From Bacillota bacterium (GTDB lineage: Bacteria; Bacillota; Limnochordia; DTU087), in NCBI GenBank assembly GCA_012518905.1, contig JAAYRF010000047.1, positions 1 through 38,942 of the forward strand: a stretch of DNA of 38,942 nucleotides, in the 5' to 3' direction. The notes under the pieces are model-generated. The model had not been told where the DNA came from. It ran no database searches and saw only the letters and a program-made list of their open reading frames with translations. The position numbers were made by a program, and so were the translations under genes. Positions within the stretch are counted from its first letter, which is position 1. Each line of letters opens with the position of its first letter. Below, one piece after another: positions 27,857-38,942 of the stretch.

Positions 27857-28289
27857 CGCTGGTCTTCACCTCGCTTGCTCGCTTCAATGCCACGGCACTA
27901 GCTATAGCATATTTTCGGCTATGGGAGAGGGAAATATGGATGAGGCCAATCCCTCTAGCAGCTGCCAATTCTTTGCTGGCCCCCCACAAACACACATAGG
28001 GCTTTCCTGAGCTCTCATGTCTGATCTCGATATCACGCCAGCGTACGCCTTGCCGCCAGCCCGTTCCTAAGGTCTTCATTACCGCTTCTTTGGCGGCAAA
28101 ACGAGCGGCCAATTTTTCCCATTGGGCCCGCGGAGCCCCCACCAAACAACGCTCTTGCTCTAAGGGAGTATATACCCTATCCAAAAATCTCTGCCCTTGT
28201 CTTTTCCAGACTGCGGCTACTCTCTCAATCTCGATGATATCGATTCCTGTACCGTAGATCAACAGCCTACCTCCGTCTTTCTCCCTCAC
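27819..28289 (-). CDS. acpS: Holo-[acyl-carrier-protein] synthase
   Basis: YGTGIDIIEIERV, LAARFAAKEAVMKTLGTG, ISLSHSRKYAIASAVAL. Likely TTG start at 28262, 6 nt after GGAGGT. Confidence 0.95.
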   Translation of the reverse strand: MREKDGGRLLIYGTGIDIIEIERVAAVWKRQGQRFLDRVYTPLEQERCLVGAPRAQWEKLAARFAAKEAVMKTLGTGWRQGVRWRDIEIRHESSGKPYVCLWGASKELAAARGIGLIHISLSHSRKYAIASAVALKRASEVKTSDETLDSCPDAGS

Positions 28290-29682
28290 CTAATGAACCC
28301 AGCTCCGCTCCGATGATGGCTACAAGCTCCCCGACAATGCTGTTCACCATCTGTTCCTCGGGGCCCTCCGCCATAACTCTAATCAACGGCTCTGTGCCTG
28401 AAGCTCTAACCAAGATGCGTCCATTATCTCCTAGAATCTCGGTAGCCTGGCTAATAGCCGACTGAATCTTGCGGTTGCCTTCCCATCCGTGTTTGTCTTT
28501 GACGTGAACATTGCGCAGAACTTGAGGATATTTTTGCAGCTGAGCCGCTAAATCTGATAATGGCCGAGATTCGTCCTGCATGACTTCAAGGAGTTTCAGG
28601 GCTGACAAGACGCCATCACCCGTCGTATTGTGATCGAGGAAAATTATATGTCCCGACTGTTCACCTCCAAGATTAAGCCCCTGGACTCGCATGGCTTCCA
28701 GTACATATCTGTCTCCATTGGCTGTTACCACAACATCGCCCCCTGCAGCCCTGAGGGCAGCTCGTACCCCCAAGTTGCTATAGACCGTCACAGCCATGCG
28801 ATCCTTAGCCAGCTTTCCCCGGCGAAGCATATGCAGTCCACAGATAACTAAAATGTGGTCCCCGTCCACTAGATTGCCCTTTTCGTCCACTGCAATCATG
28901 CGATCAGCATCGCCATCATGGGCTATCCCTATGTCGGCGCCATACCGGGTAACAGCGGCAGCAAGAGCCTCTGGTTTGGTGGAACCACATCCATCATTAA
29001 TATTGAGGCCATCGGGGCTGTCGAAAAGGCTGATCACCGTAGCACCTAGTTCCCGCAAAATGCGAGGGGTCACTTGGCAAGCAGCTCCGTTTCCTGAATC
29101 GACAACCACCTTCAGCCCAGTCAGATCCTTCGGTCCAACGCCCTTAAGAAAACTAACGTACGCATCAATCCCATCGGTCCTAACCTCTACCCTGCCCACA
29201 TCCTTTCCTGTAGGCCGAGGTAGTCCATCTTCTTGAGACCAGAAGGATGTCTTTATACCCTGGGCAGTCTCCTTCATGAGGGACTCTATCTCATCTTCCA
29301 CGCTATCTATCAACTTAAAACCATCTCGGGCAAAAAACTTGATGCCGTTGTCCGCAACCGGATTATGGGAGGCAGAAATCATTACGCCGGCATCTACTTG
29401 CCACCTTCTGGCCAGATAGGCAACGCCGGGAGTCGGCAGAACACCAGCTTGCAGCACATTCGCCCCTACGGAGGTTATGCCTGCGGTAAGAGCAGCTTCC
29501 AGCATATGCCCGGAGATCCGCGTATCCCGCCCAACCAAGACCTGGGGGCGCCGGGCTTCACTGTCTCGCAGTAGTACATACGCACCATAACGGCCCAAAG
29601 CATAGGCTAGCTCCGGGGTGAGAGCTTTGTTGGCCACCCCCCGGACACCATCGGTTCCAAACAGCCTCGTCAAAATCATCAC
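28267..29682 (-). CDS. glmM: Phosphoglucosamine mutase
   Basis: RLFGTDGVRGVAN, MISASHNPVADNGIKFF, IAHDGDADRMIAVDEKG, LGGEQSGHIIF, VRASGTEPLIRVMAE: all catalytic motifs intact. Confidence 0.98.
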   Translation of the reverse strand: MMILTRLFGTDGVRGVANKALTPELAYALGRYGAYVLLRDSEARRPQVLVGRDTRISGHMLEAALTAGITSVGANVLQAGVLPTPGVAYLARRWQVDAGVMISASHNPVADNGIKFFARDGFKLIDSVEDEIESLMKETAQGIKTSFWSQEDGLPRPTGKDVGRVEVRTDGIDAYVSFLKGVGPKDLTGLKVVVDSGNGAACQVTPRILRELGATVISLFDSPDGLNINDGCGSTKPEALAAAVTRYGADIGIAHDGDADRMIAVDEKGNLVDGDHILVICGLHMLRRGKLAKDRMAVTVYSNLGVRAALRAAGGDVVVTANGDRYVLEAMRVQGLNLGGEQSGHIIFLDHNTTGDGVLSALKLLEVMQDESRPLSDLAAQLQKYPQVLRNVHVKDKHGWEGNRKIQSAISQATEILGDNGRILVRASGTEPLIRVMAEGPEEQMVNSIVGELVAIIGAELGSLGEGERRR

Positions 29683-29703
29683 CCACTGTAACTAATATAA
29701 AGA

Positions 29704-31137
29704 CTACCATGGACTTATTCTCGGTAACCGCCGCTTCTCCTTCGCTTTTCGCTCCTTGCCAGCCTCCAGCTCTGCCCCTAGTGCCAAAGCCAGCCGCTCC
29801 GCCGTATCCGGGCCAGCTCTTCCCAGGATGACTTCGTCAAGAGCAGGTATCAATATCTCGCCAACCATGCGCCTGCGAACCTCGTGCCATTCCGCTGCCA
29901 AGGGGGGCAATCCCATCGACCGTTCCAGAACCTCTATTAGATTTTCGCTTTGACTAGCAGAGAGCCCCATTTCTTGCTGCCATTCATGAAATACACTTCT
30001 ACAAGCAGGGATTCCGTGATTATTTTTGCTAAGCTCTCGCCCTAGCTTCAGGCTGAGACTTCGAGCAAACTCCATGGAAAGGCGGGAATGGGCCAAACCT
30101 TGGAAGCGTCGATGACGAAATACTGATACGCTTACCATTGTGCCTCCAAGGTAGCCGTTTTCGCCGGTGCTGCCGGGAGGTGGTATGAGGACAATATCTT
30201 GCGGAATACTTAAAGATCGATATCCCCGCAACCGGGCGTTCTCACCCATGCCCCATATCCAAGGCCCCACCGGACCTATTGCCACCTTCCTACCTGACAC
30301 GAAATCAGTGAGTAAGGTACCCTGAACCATAGATAAGAGTTTCTCATCTTGCCATTTTTGCCAATCAGTGAGGACAGATTCGATTATCTGTTTGGTTAGC
30401 AAGAGCTCTCCCTTAGGGCCCACAACCCCTCCGCTCAGGGTGACAAGAAGCTGAAGGAGGGTATCTGAGTTCCCCATGGCATGGGCCATATAAGGCTGGC
30501 GGATTGGTTTAGCCTTATCTAGTCTATCCTTGAGCTCCTGCCAACCATACCCTTTCCAGGTAGCGGCATCGCCTAGTTGGTCGATAAGTACAGCCAAATC
30601 CAAGCCCAACCCCGCGAGCATCTTCTTGTTGGCAGCCCAGATCTGGGGCCGTATCTGGCACGGCCAAGCCATGTGATTCTCACCCACCGTTACATGGGCC
30701 AAAGCAGCGGGAAAGTAATTTGAACGTTCCTGCTCCGGCAAGAAGCGATCTATTGGCAGCTGCAGATCTGACCAAACTCGAAACCACTCAGCATTCTCTA
30801 CCAAGACATGGGGAGGTCGCCCCGCGGCTAGGGCCTTTTCCATTGCTTCATCCAAACTAGATGCTGGTACTACCTCAAAGGATATCTCTATATTGGGATA
30901 GAGACTATGAAAAGCTGTTGTCACATCTGACCAAAACTCAGACTCCAAAGGCGGGGGCTGGCACAGACCACCATCATTCTCCACCCAGATTTCCAGGGAA
31001 TATGTGGTTTGGCCATCGATTTTGGCATAGGGATCTAAAGTCAACTGAGGGTGCTGAACCCTCCACCACCAACCACCTATAGCGGCAAGAACGATGATTA
31101 CCCCAGCCAGAAGGAGTGCAAGCCTGCGGTTTTTCAC
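29704..31137 (-). CDS. Extracellular solute-binding (family 1)-like protein with N-terminal TM anchor
   Basis: 477 aa; N-terminal TM without lipobox cysteine; SDVTTAFHSLYPNIEISFEVVPAS and later FVSGRKVAIGPVGPWIWG resemble ABC sugar-binding proteins. Its ATG overlaps the upstream stop by 4 bp. Confidence 0.7.
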   Translation of the reverse strand: MKNRRLALLLAGVIIVLAAIGGWWWRVQHPQLTLDPYAKIDGQTTYSLEIWVENDGGLCQPPPLESEFWSDVTTAFHSLYPNIEISFEVVPASSLDEAMEKALAAGRPPHVLVENAEWFRVWSDLQLPIDRFLPEQERSNYFPAALAHVTVGENHMAWPCQIRPQIWAANKKMLAGLGLDLAVLIDQLGDAATWKGYGWQELKDRLDKAKPIRQPYMAHAMGNSDTLLQLLVTLSGGVVGPKGELLLTKQIIESVLTDWQKWQDEKLLSMVQGTLLTDFVSGRKVAIGPVGPWIWGMGENARLRGYRSLSIPQDIVLIPPPGSTGENGYLGGTMVSVSVFRHRRFQGLAHSRLSMEFARSLSLKLGRELSKNNHGIPACRSVFHEWQQEMGLSASQSENLIEVLERSMGLPPLAAEWHEVRRRMVGEILIPALDEVILGRAGPDTAERLALALGAELEAGKERKAKEKRRLPRISPW

Positions 31138-32198
31138 TGTCTCACCCCCAAGAGTAGATACACATCGGGCCAGCCTATGCCATCGGCCATGAGACCATAT
31201 GCCTTTTGGAGCTGTTTTACAGCCTCTGCCGTCTGCTCTCCGTATCTGCCATCGGCAAGTCCACAGTCACAACCCTGCTCCCTTAAGGCAAACTGTAGAG
31301 CAACCACATCTTGACCACTGCTACCTTGCTCCAACTGCCTAGCAACCCCGCCAGGGGAGCGACCCACCATGCGGACTATAGTACCTTCAGGTATAATTCG
31401 AAACACCTGCTCCACATGGCGATTAAACATGCGTATACATCCGCCGCTGGCCATGGTGCCTATAGACCAGGGTTTATTAGTACCATGGATCCCGTAGATG
31501 CCCCAGGGCACGTTCAGACCTAGCCAGCGGCTACCAAACCCTCCGCCCCAATTCATACTCTTGTGGGCGATGCGAAACTCACCGATGGGACTTGGCGTCT
31601 TGGCCATACCCACTGCTACGGGGAACTTCTGGTATTCCTTACCTTCTATGTGGATTGTCAGCAGACGCCGGCTTACATCGATGACTATCTCCCGCTCACC
31701 GTCGGGTACCGGCTGGGCACCTTCGATAACAGGCACAGGAAAATCATTGGCTAGCGCCTGCCACGTCATGGGGCCCACTACCCCGTCGTGGCTAAGTCCC
31801 TTCTGGCGTTGCAAGCCTTGCACTGCTGCCATTGTCAAACGGTCAAATCGACCTGAAATAGCTCCTCCGTATAGATTCAGGCACTTAAGACCCCTTTGTA
31901 GTTCGGCAACATCCTCACCTTCCATCAAAGGGTCTGCGAGATACAGAAGTCGGTCTGATTCGCATTGAGCATGCTCGAGTCGGCCCATTTTGGATTCATC
32001 CTCCGCGGCCATTAGTCCAGAGCCAGCCGGTGGAACATAAATATCCATCAAAGAGTCGATTCCAGCACTAGCAGTCCAAACACACCACCAAAATACCGCC
32101 AACAAAAACAGCGTGCAAATGGTGGCCCCTACTAACGGCAGAGACTGTCTCCAACGCGGCCTCTTATCTTTTAACATTGTCCAATCCCTTCCCGTCAT
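31134..32198 (-). CDS. L,D-transpeptidase (YkuD) flanked by two peptidoglycan-binding domains
   Basis: N-terminal TM; PG_binding_1-like repeat (GEDVAELQRGLKCLNLYGG...), YkuD motifs GIHGTNKPWSIGTMASGGCIRM, second PG_binding_1-like repeat (GQDVVALQFALREQGCDCG...). Likely start ATG at 32177. Confidence 0.92.
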   Translation of the reverse strand: MTGRDWTMLKDKRPRWRQSLPLVGATICTLFLLAVFWWCVWTASAGIDSLMDIYVPPAGSGLMAAEDESKMGRLEHAQCESDRLLYLADPLMEGEDVAELQRGLKCLNLYGGAISGRFDRLTMAAVQGLQRQKGLSHDGVVGPMTWQALANDFPVPVIEGAQPVPDGEREIVIDVSRRLLTIHIEGKEYQKFPVAVGMAKTPSPIGEFRIAHKSMNWGGGFGSRWLGLNVPWGIYGIHGTNKPWSIGTMASGGCIRMFNRHVEQVFRIIPEGTIVRMVGRSPGGVARQLEQGSSGQDVVALQFALREQGCDCGLADGRYGEQTAEAVKQLQKAYGLMADGIGWPDVYLLLGVRQ

Positions 32199-32230
32199 CT
32201 ATTCATCCCCGCCAAGGTTGGGAGGTCTAC

Positions 32231-32264
32231 CACGATGTAATCCCTATCACGATGTAATCTTTAT
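32231..32264. repeat. Tandem 17-bp direct repeat
   Basis: CACGATGTAATCCCTAT followed immediately by CACGATGTAATCTTTAT (15/17 identical). Confidence 0.8.
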
Positions 32265-32326
32265 TCAAAGAAACCGCTGAGCAGAACCAGTCTCTAGGCA
32301 TAGGCTGCCATGATCAGGCAATAAGC

Positions 32327-32363
32327 AAAAAAGCAGGCGACACTCAAGGAAAGCGCCACCCGC
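32327..32363 (-). terminator. Probable Rho-independent terminator after cimA
   Basis: Minus strand GCGGGTGGCGCTTTCCTTGAGTGTCGCCTGCTTTTTTGC: GC-rich hairpin followed by six T. Confidence 0.65.
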
Positions 32364-32388
32364 TGTCTTCTGTTCGGAAACCATTATC

Positions 32389-33969
32389 CTATAGCTTTTC
32401 CACGCCAGTTCGCAAAAGCCCGTACTCTATGCTATCTACTAAAGCTCGCCAACTAGCCTCAATCAAGTTGGTAGATACACCTACTGTTCCCCACGTCTGC
32501 ACCCCATCGGTGGATTCGATAAGCACTCGCACCTTAGCACTGGTGCCGCGCCGTTCATTTAAAACCCGCACCTTATAGTCAGCGAGCCGGATATCCTTCA
32601 GACGCGGGTAGGCTTCTTCCAGTGCTTTGCGAAGGGCATTATCCAAAGCATTGACGGGCCCGTTGCCTTCTGCCACCTGATGGGATGTCCGCCCGCCGAT
32701 CTTTACCTTGACAGTGGCTTCGGCCAGAGGCTCTTCATCCCGATCTTGCTTTTCAATAATGACCCTGAGTCCCTCCAGGTGGAAAAAGGGGGTGTATAGA
32801 CCAAGGGATTTCCTTAACATGATCTCAAACGAAGCTTCAGCTCCTTCAAAATGGTACCCCTGATACTCCAGGTCTTTGATCACATCTACCACACTGCGCA
32901 ATGCCGAAGAGTCCTCTTCTAAGGCAATATTATACTCTTGCGCCTTGTAAGCTATGTTGCTGGCACCGGATAGTTCAGAGATCAGGACCCTGCGTCGATT
33001 ACCCACTGACTCCGGCGGTATATGCTCATACGTTTCAGGGTGACGCATCAAAGCACTTACGTGCAGACCTCCCTTATGAGAGAAAACGCTTCTGCCTACA
33101 AAGGGCTGCCTATCATTGGGAATCTGGTTGGCCACTTCCGAAACAAACTTTGATAGGCGGGTAAGCTGCCTTAGGCTCTCTGGGGTGAGGCATTCTCGAC
33201 TAGCCTTGAGCTGCAGGTTCGGAATCACGCTGCACAAGTCGGCATTGCCACACCGCTCGCCATATCCGTTGATGGTTCCTTGGATGTGCTGAGCTCCCGC
33301 ATTCACCGCAACTAAGGTGTTGGCGACTGCCAAACTTGAGTCATTGTGGACGTGTATTCCCACCTGGACGTTTACAGCATCGACAGCTGCTCGGGTCGCA
33401 ACATCTACCTCCCAAGGCAAGGTGCCACCGTTGGTATCGCAAAGGACCACCACCGCCGCTCCGGCCTTTGCGGCACACTGCAATACTTCTAGGGCATAGA
33501 CAGGATTCTTCTTATAGCCATCAAAGAAATGCTCAGCATCAAATATCACTTCCAGGCCCTGGGCACAAAGGAAGGCAATACTATCTCTTACCATGGCCAA
33601 GTTTTCTTCCAGTGTAGTCTGGAGGGCGTTAGTAACATGGAAATCCCAGGCCTTACCAACAATAGCCGCTACGCTGACCTCTGCTGCTAATATGGCCTGG
33701 AGGTTTCTATCCTGGGAAGCTGCGACACCAACCCGACGGGTGCTACCAAAGGCGGAGAGCTTGGCATGCTGCCACTTCATCTCCTTGGCTCTCTGAAAGA
33801 ACTCGTTGTCCTTGGGATTGGAGCCGGGCCACCCTCCTTCAATGTAATCGAACCCTAACTGATCTAGCCTTTGAGCGATCTTGAGCTTGTCTTCCACGGA
33901 AAAAGAGATTCCCTCTCCCTGGGCTCCGTCCCGCAAGGTTGTATCATAGAGAATGATTTTGCCGGTCAT
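32389..33969 (-). CDS. cimA: Citramalate synthase
   Basis: 526 aa; [72 protein letters not shown]; CimA-type rather than LeuA-type sequence. Confidence 0.93.
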   Translation of the reverse strand: MTGKIILYDTTLRDGAQGEGISFSVEDKLKIAQRLDQLGFDYIEGGWPGSNPKDNEFFQRAKEMKWQHAKLSAFGSTRRVGVAASQDRNLQAILAAEVSVAAIVGKAWDFHVTNALQTTLEENLAMVRDSIAFLCAQGLEVIFDAEHFFDGYKKNPVYALEVLQCAAKAGAAVVVLCDTNGGTLPWEVDVATRAAVDAVNVQVGIHVHNDSSLAVANTLVAVNAGAQHIQGTINGYGERCGNADLCSVIPNLQLKASRECLTPESLRQLTRLSKFVSEVANQIPNDRQPFVGRSVFSHKGGLHVSALMRHPETYEHIPPESVGNRRRVLISELSGASNIAYKAQEYNIALEEDSSALRSVVDVIKDLEYQGYHFEGAEASFEIMLRKSLGLYTPFFHLEGLRVIIEKQDRDEEPLAEATVKVKIGGRTSHQVAEGNGPVNALDNALRKALEEAYPRLKDIRLADYKVRVLNERRGTSAKVRVLIESTDGVQTWGTVGVSTNLIEASWRALVDSIEYGLLRTGVEKL

Positions 33970-35050
33970 ACACGCCTCCTCCTAAAATAGCTGCTACCAC
34001 TAAGTTGCCCATGGTCTTTGTATCAACCAATCGATCTTCGGGCTGCCAAATATCCCTGGTGCGAAAGCCCTGGGCTAATACTGACTCTACCGACCTCTCG
34101 ACTAGTGCCGCCCCTTCCGGATTGTCCAAAGAGTACGCCAGTAGCATAGCGGCGGAAAGTATGGCTGCCAAGGGATTAGCAACACCCTGTCCGGCAATAT
34201 CCGGTGCAGAGCCGTGGACGGGCTCATATAGGCCTACTTCTCCTCCAAGACTGGCCGATGCCAGCATTCCCAGGGAACCCGTTAACATCGCAACTTCATC
34301 ACTGAGAATGTCACCAAACATATTTGTAGTCAAAATCACATCAAATTGCTGCGGGTTTCGAAGTAGCTGCATAGCGCAGTTATCTACAAAGAGGTGGCTT
34401 AGCTCAACATCGGGGAATTCTTCTCCCACCTTAGTCACCGTCTCCCGCCATAAGCGGGAAGATTCCAGAATGTTGGCCTTATCCACCGACGTGACCATGC
34501 CCCGCCTGCCCCTGGCAGCTTTAAATGCCACCCTCGCAATTCGCTCAATCTCAATGGTTGTATACTCTAGGGTGTCAACGGCCCGCATGCCGCCATTGGG
34601 CAAGACCTCTCTAAAGCGGGGGCGACCAAAATAGAGTCCACCGGTGAGCTCCCTCACCACCAGAATGTCAATACCGGCCACCACTTCCGGCTTCAAGGTG
34701 GAGGCTGCCTCCAAGGGCCCGAAGATTCGAGCTGGCCGCAAATTAGCATAAAGCCCCAACCCCTTGCGAATTCCCAAAAGTCCGGCCTCCGGACGCTCAT
34801 CACCGGGAAGGGCATCCCACTTCGGCCCCCCCACTGCACCCAACAAGACTCCAGCCGCCGATCGGCAAACCGCCAAAGTGGCTTCTGGTAAAGGCGTCCC
34901 GTGCCTATCTATAGCTATGCCGCCCATATCAGCCGTCTCCCAAGTAAAAGACAAGTCTTGCACTTGGGCTACAGCTTCTAGTACCTTAACGGCCTCTGCC
35001 ACAATCTCGGGCCCAATGCCATCACCGGGAAGCAAGGCTATTTTAGCCAT
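33944..35050 (-). CDS. leuB: 3-isopropylmalate dehydrogenase
   Basis: [84 protein letters not shown]. Confidence 0.97.
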   Translation of the reverse strand: MAKIALLPGDGIGPEIVAEAVKVLEAVAQVQDLSFTWETADMGGIAIDRHGTPLPEATLAVCRSAAGVLLGAVGGPKWDALPGDERPEAGLLGIRKGLGLYANLRPARIFGPLEAASTLKPEVVAGIDILVVRELTGGLYFGRPRFREVLPNGGMRAVDTLEYTTIEIERIARVAFKAARGRRGMVTSVDKANILESSRLWRETVTKVGEEFPDVELSHLFVDNCAMQLLRNPQQFDVILTTNMFGDILSDEVAMLTGSLGMLASASLGGEVGLYEPVHGSAPDIAGQGVANPLAAILSAAMLLAYSLDNPEGAALVERSVESVLAQGFRTRDIWQPEDRLVDTKTMGNLVVAAILGGGVYDRQNHSL

Positions 35051-35564
35051 GTCTGCTTCCCTCCTCTAGGCCCTCTTTGACAAAATCAATGAGTCCACCA
35101 GCCCCGATAATCGCCTGCATGAATTCGGGAAACGCCACGGCGTTGTATGTTCTTTGTAAAGTCACATTACTGACCAATCCCCGGGCCAAATCCACAGCCA
35201 CCTCATGGCCTTCTTTAGCTTCCCGGACGGCTTCCGGACACTCCAAGATAGGAAGACCGATATTGATGGCATTGCGATAGAAAATCCTGGCAAAGGATTC
35301 TGCGATAACACACGCCACTTTAGCAGCCTTGATGGCAATAGGAGCATGTTCCCGAGAACTGCCGCACCCAAAGTTGCTTCCCGCCACTATGATATCTCCC
35401 TCACCCACTTTCTCGGCAAAAGTAGGATCGGCATCCTCCATACAGTGCAGCGCCAGTTCCCTAGGAACCGAAGTATTTAGATGTCGAGCCGGTATGATGG
35501 CATCAGTATCAATATCATCACCGAAGACCCAGATTTTCCCTTTAAGCTGCCTCATCCCAAGCAC
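35043..35564 (-). CDS. leuD: 3-isopropylmalate dehydratase small subunit
   Basis: [41 protein letters not shown]. Confidence 0.97.
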   Translation of the reverse strand: MLGMRQLKGKIWVFGDDIDTDAIIPARHLNTSVPRELALHCMEDADPTFAEKVGEGDIIVAGSNFGCGSSREHAPIAIKAAKVACVIAESFARIFYRNAINIGLPILECPEAVREAKEGHEVAVDLARGLVSNVTLQRTYNAVAFPEFMQAIIGAGGLIDFVKEGLEEGSRHG

Positions 35565-36832
35565 CCCTTTCCCATTATTGCCTCCGGGCTGGTAATCCGG
35601 CCAGCAATGGCGGAAGCTGCGGCCACCGCCGGGCTGCTTAAGTAGACTTCGCTTTCCGGATGTCCCATACGTCCCACGAAGTTTCGATTAGTGGTTGCCA
35701 AGGCTCGCTCACCTTTAGCCAAGACTCCCATGTGACCTCCAAGACAAGGACCGCAAGTGGGGGTACTCACCGCTGCTCCCGCAGCGACAAAGATATCCAA
35801 GAGCCCTTCCCGCAAGGCTTCCCGGTAAATTGCCTGGGTGCCGGGGAAAATGATCAACCGCACATGTGAAGCCACCTGTCTGCCAGCCAAGATGCTAGCT
35901 GCCACCCGCAGATCTTCCATGCGTCCATTGGTGCAAGAGCCGATCACCACCTGATCGATGGTCACATCAGCTACATCACTGATACCCCGAGTGTTTTCTG
36001 GTAGATGAGGAAAAGCCACTTGCGGTTCGATTTCGCTGACATTGATTTCTATAATGTCGGCATAGTCCGCATCGGCACAACTGGTGTAGAACTTGTAAGA
36101 ACGCCGAGCCCGAGCTTTAACGTACTCGTCAGTGATGGCATCGGGGATGAAGACCCCGTTCTTGGCCCCTGCTTCAATGGCCATATTGGCCATGGTAAAG
36201 CGGCTATCTTGAGAAAGCCCTGCGACGGTTTCGCCGGCAAACTCCATGGCCATATAGCGGGCGCCGTCTACTCCAATCCGGCCAATGGTATGCAAGATCA
36301 AGTCTTTCCCACTGACCCAAGGCCTGGGCTTGCCGTAATAAATGAGTCGCAGGGTGGCAGGCACCCTAAACCAAGCTTCACCGGTAGCCATGGCCGCAGC
36401 CATGTCCGTACTGCCCACACCGGTAGCAAAGGCACCCAGGGCCCCATAGGTGCACGTATGGGAATCTGCCCCAATCACCACATCACCCGGCAGAACTAGA
36501 CCCAGTTCAGGGAGAAGGCAATGCTCAATACCCATTCGCCCAATCTCAAAGTAGTTGGTGATACCGTGGCGTTGGGCAAATTCCCGCATGATCTTTACCT
36601 GCTCCGCCGACTTAATGTCCTTATTCGGAGTGAAATGATCTGGTACCAGCGCTATCTTATCGGGGTCAAATACGGTCTTTACCCCAATGCGCTCAAACTC
36701 CTGAATGGCCAAGGGAGCAGTCACATCATTGCCCAAGATCATGTCTACCGGAATGCTGATCAATTCACCGGCTCGCACCTCGTCTTTCCCAGCATGGGCT
36801 GCTAGGATCTTCTCTGTAATGGTCATGCCCAT
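35552..36832 (-). CDS. leuC: 3-isopropylmalate dehydratase large subunit
   Basis: [56 protein letters not shown]. Confidence 0.97.
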   Translation of the reverse strand: MGMTITEKILAAHAGKDEVRAGELISIPVDMILGNDVTAPLAIQEFERIGVKTVFDPDKIALVPDHFTPNKDIKSAEQVKIMREFAQRHGITNYFEIGRMGIEHCLLPELGLVLPGDVVIGADSHTCTYGALGAFATGVGSTDMAAAMATGEAWFRVPATLRLIYYGKPRPWVSGKDLILHTIGRIGVDGARYMAMEFAGETVAGLSQDSRFTMANMAIEAGAKNGVFIPDAITDEYVKARARRSYKFYTSCADADYADIIEINVSEIEPQVAFPHLPENTRGISDVADVTIDQVVIGSCTNGRMEDLRVAASILAGRQVASHVRLIIFPGTQAIYREALREGLLDIFVAAGAAVSTPTCGPCLGGHMGVLAKGERALATTNRNFVGRMGHPESEVYLSSPAVAAASAIAGRITSPEAIMGKGCLG

Positions 36833-36835
36833 ACT

Positions 36836-38383
36836 CTAAACCTCCCCTTCTATTGCCACAGGGCTCTTTGGGCTCTCACCTTGTTCATAGACTAACTTGT
36901 TAAGAGCATGGACATAGGCCTTGGCGCTAGCTTCAATCACATCAGTGCTCATCCCCCGGCCAACATAGTCAGAACCGTTACTGGTAATGCGCACGGTAAC
37001 TTCGCCCAAGGCGTCCTTGCCGCCGGTGACGGCCCTTAATGCATAACTTTGCAGTTGCACCATGATACCGCTAGCCCGATCTATCGCCCTATAGACAGCA
37101 TCGATGGGTCCGGCTCCGCAAGCCGCTTCCTCGACTACAACTTCACCCCGCAGCAAACGCACCGTAGCTGTAGGCACCGTGGAATTGCCACTGGAAACAT
37201 GGATGTAGTCCAAAACGAAGCTTTCCGGGACAGCTATCAGGTCTTCCTTTAGCAGAGCCTCCAAATCACGGTCAGAGATCTCCTTTTTCTTATCGGCCAG
37301 ACTAATGAACCTCTCAAATGCCTTCTCCAACTCGATCTCCGTGAGATGATAGCCCATCTCCTTGAGCTTCTCCCGAAAGGCATGCCGGCCAGAGTGCTTC
37401 CCCAGCACTAACCGGCTCTGATGTAATCCAATGGACTGGGGTGTCATGATCTCATAGGTAGAAGGAGCCTTGAGAAATCCATCTTGGTGAATACCCGATT
37501 CATGAGCGAAGGCATTGGCACCGACAATAGCCTTATTGGGCTGTACCGATATACCGGTCAGAACGCTGACCAAGTGACTGGTCCTGTAGATATGCTCTGT
37601 CACGATTTTGGTCTCTAGGCCATAGGTATCTTGTCGAGTAGCCAAGGCCATCACGATCTCTTCTAAGGAAGCATTGCCGGCCCTTTCCCCCAGGCCATTT
37701 ATGGTGCACTCCACTTGTGTAGCGCCGGCTTGTAAAGCGGCTAAGGAGTTGGCTACGGCTAAACCTAGATCATTATGGCAGTGAACACTTAGCTGACACC
37801 TATGGATCTCAGGAACACTATCTTTCAAGTACTGAATAAGCCTTCGGTATTCCTCCGGAGTCGTATACCCTACTGTATCAGGGACATTGATGCGAGTGGC
37901 ACCGGCTTCAATCACCGCGGCAAGGATCTCGGCCAAGAAGACCCAATCACTGCGGGTAGCATCTTCAGCTGAAAACTCTACATCGTCAGCGAACCCGCGG
38001 GCATGAGCCACAGCCTCAATCGCCATTTGCATAACCTGATTTGGTCTTTTGCGAAGCTTATACTCCATGTGAATAGGCGACGTAGCAATAAAGGTATGGA
38101 TCAATGGCTGCTTGGCTTGCTTAAGGGCAGCAGCCGCGGCCTTTATGTCCTTGGCGGTTGCCCGAGCCAAAGCAGCAATAGCGGGTCCCTCAATCTCAGC
38201 GGCGATAGCTGCGGTAGCCTCAAAATCTCCCGGCGATGCCACGGGAAATCCAGCTTCTATCACGTCAACTTGCAGCTTGGCTAACTGTCGTGCGATCTCT
38301 AACTTTTCCTCCACACTAAGGCTAATGCCCGGCGTTTGTTCGCCATCTCGCAACGTTGTATCGAAGATATAAACCCGTGACAT
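36836..38383 (-). CDS. leuA: 2-isopropylmalate synthase
   Basis: [83 protein letters not shown]. Confidence 0.98.
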   Translation of the reverse strand: MSRVYIFDTTLRDGEQTPGISLSVEEKLEIARQLAKLQVDVIEAGFPVASPGDFEATAAIAAEIEGPAIAALARATAKDIKAAAAALKQAKQPLIHTFIATSPIHMEYKLRKRPNQVMQMAIEAVAHARGFADDVEFSAEDATRSDWVFLAEILAAVIEAGATRINVPDTVGYTTPEEYRRLIQYLKDSVPEIHRCQLSVHCHNDLGLAVANSLAALQAGATQVECTINGLGERAGNASLEEIVMALATRQDTYGLETKIVTEHIYRTSHLVSVLTGISVQPNKAIVGANAFAHESGIHQDGFLKAPSTYEIMTPQSIGLHQSRLVLGKHSGRHAFREKLKEMGYHLTEIELEKAFERFISLADKKKEISDRDLEALLKEDLIAVPESFVLDYIHVSSGNSTVPTATVRLLRGEVVVEEAACGAGPIDAVYRAIDRASGIMVQLQSYALRAVTGGKDALGEVTVRITSNGSDYVGRGMSTDVIEASAKAYVHALNKLVYEQGESPKSPVAIEGEV

Positions 38384-38441
38384 ACTAACCCCCCTAAAAA
38401 GAGCTGCTTACCTAGATGGTGCTGGAGCCTGGTCTTGTTTC

Positions 38442-38942
<501 letters not shown>

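Noticed and set aside
32231-32264. CRISPR array
   Set aside because: Only two abutting 17-bp copies without spacers, and no cas genes in the window.

Overview
The window is a gene-dense, moderately GC-rich bacterial chromosome segment, most likely from a Bacillota (Firmicutes) lineage by gene content; I cannot place it further. The left part (minus strand) is a glycolytic block, cggR-gap-pgk-tpiA-gpmI-eno-secG followed by secD-secF. It has a near-consensus CggR operator and hairpins in several intergenic gaps. Next come whiA (minus), then PHP-rapZ-yvcK (plus), nagB/nagA (minus), and a convergent glycan-related cluster: DUF4912 and GH57/DUF1957 on plus; nucleotidyltransferase/degenerate phosphohexomutase fusion, GT4, APH-like kinase and a membrane-anchored glucodextranase-C/DOMON-like protein on minus. 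After that: alr, nnr, acpS, glmM, a TM-anchored solute-binding-like protein coupled to an L,D-transpeptidase, and a leucine/isoleucine operon (ilvC partial, leuA, leuC, leuD, leuB, cimA). The best candidates for something undescribed are: (1) the alpha-glucan-like cluster without glgC or a GT5 synthase, whose fused phosphomutase domain has lost its catalytic motifs; (2) a ~180-nt three-hairpin leader before the APH-like kinase that would sequester its Shine-Dalgarno; (3) the same hairpin-bridged Shine-Dalgarno layout in front of both cggR and whiA. No tRNA, rRNA, CRISPR array or transposon was seen. All calls come from reading the sequence and recalled family motifs; no database search or folding program was run.
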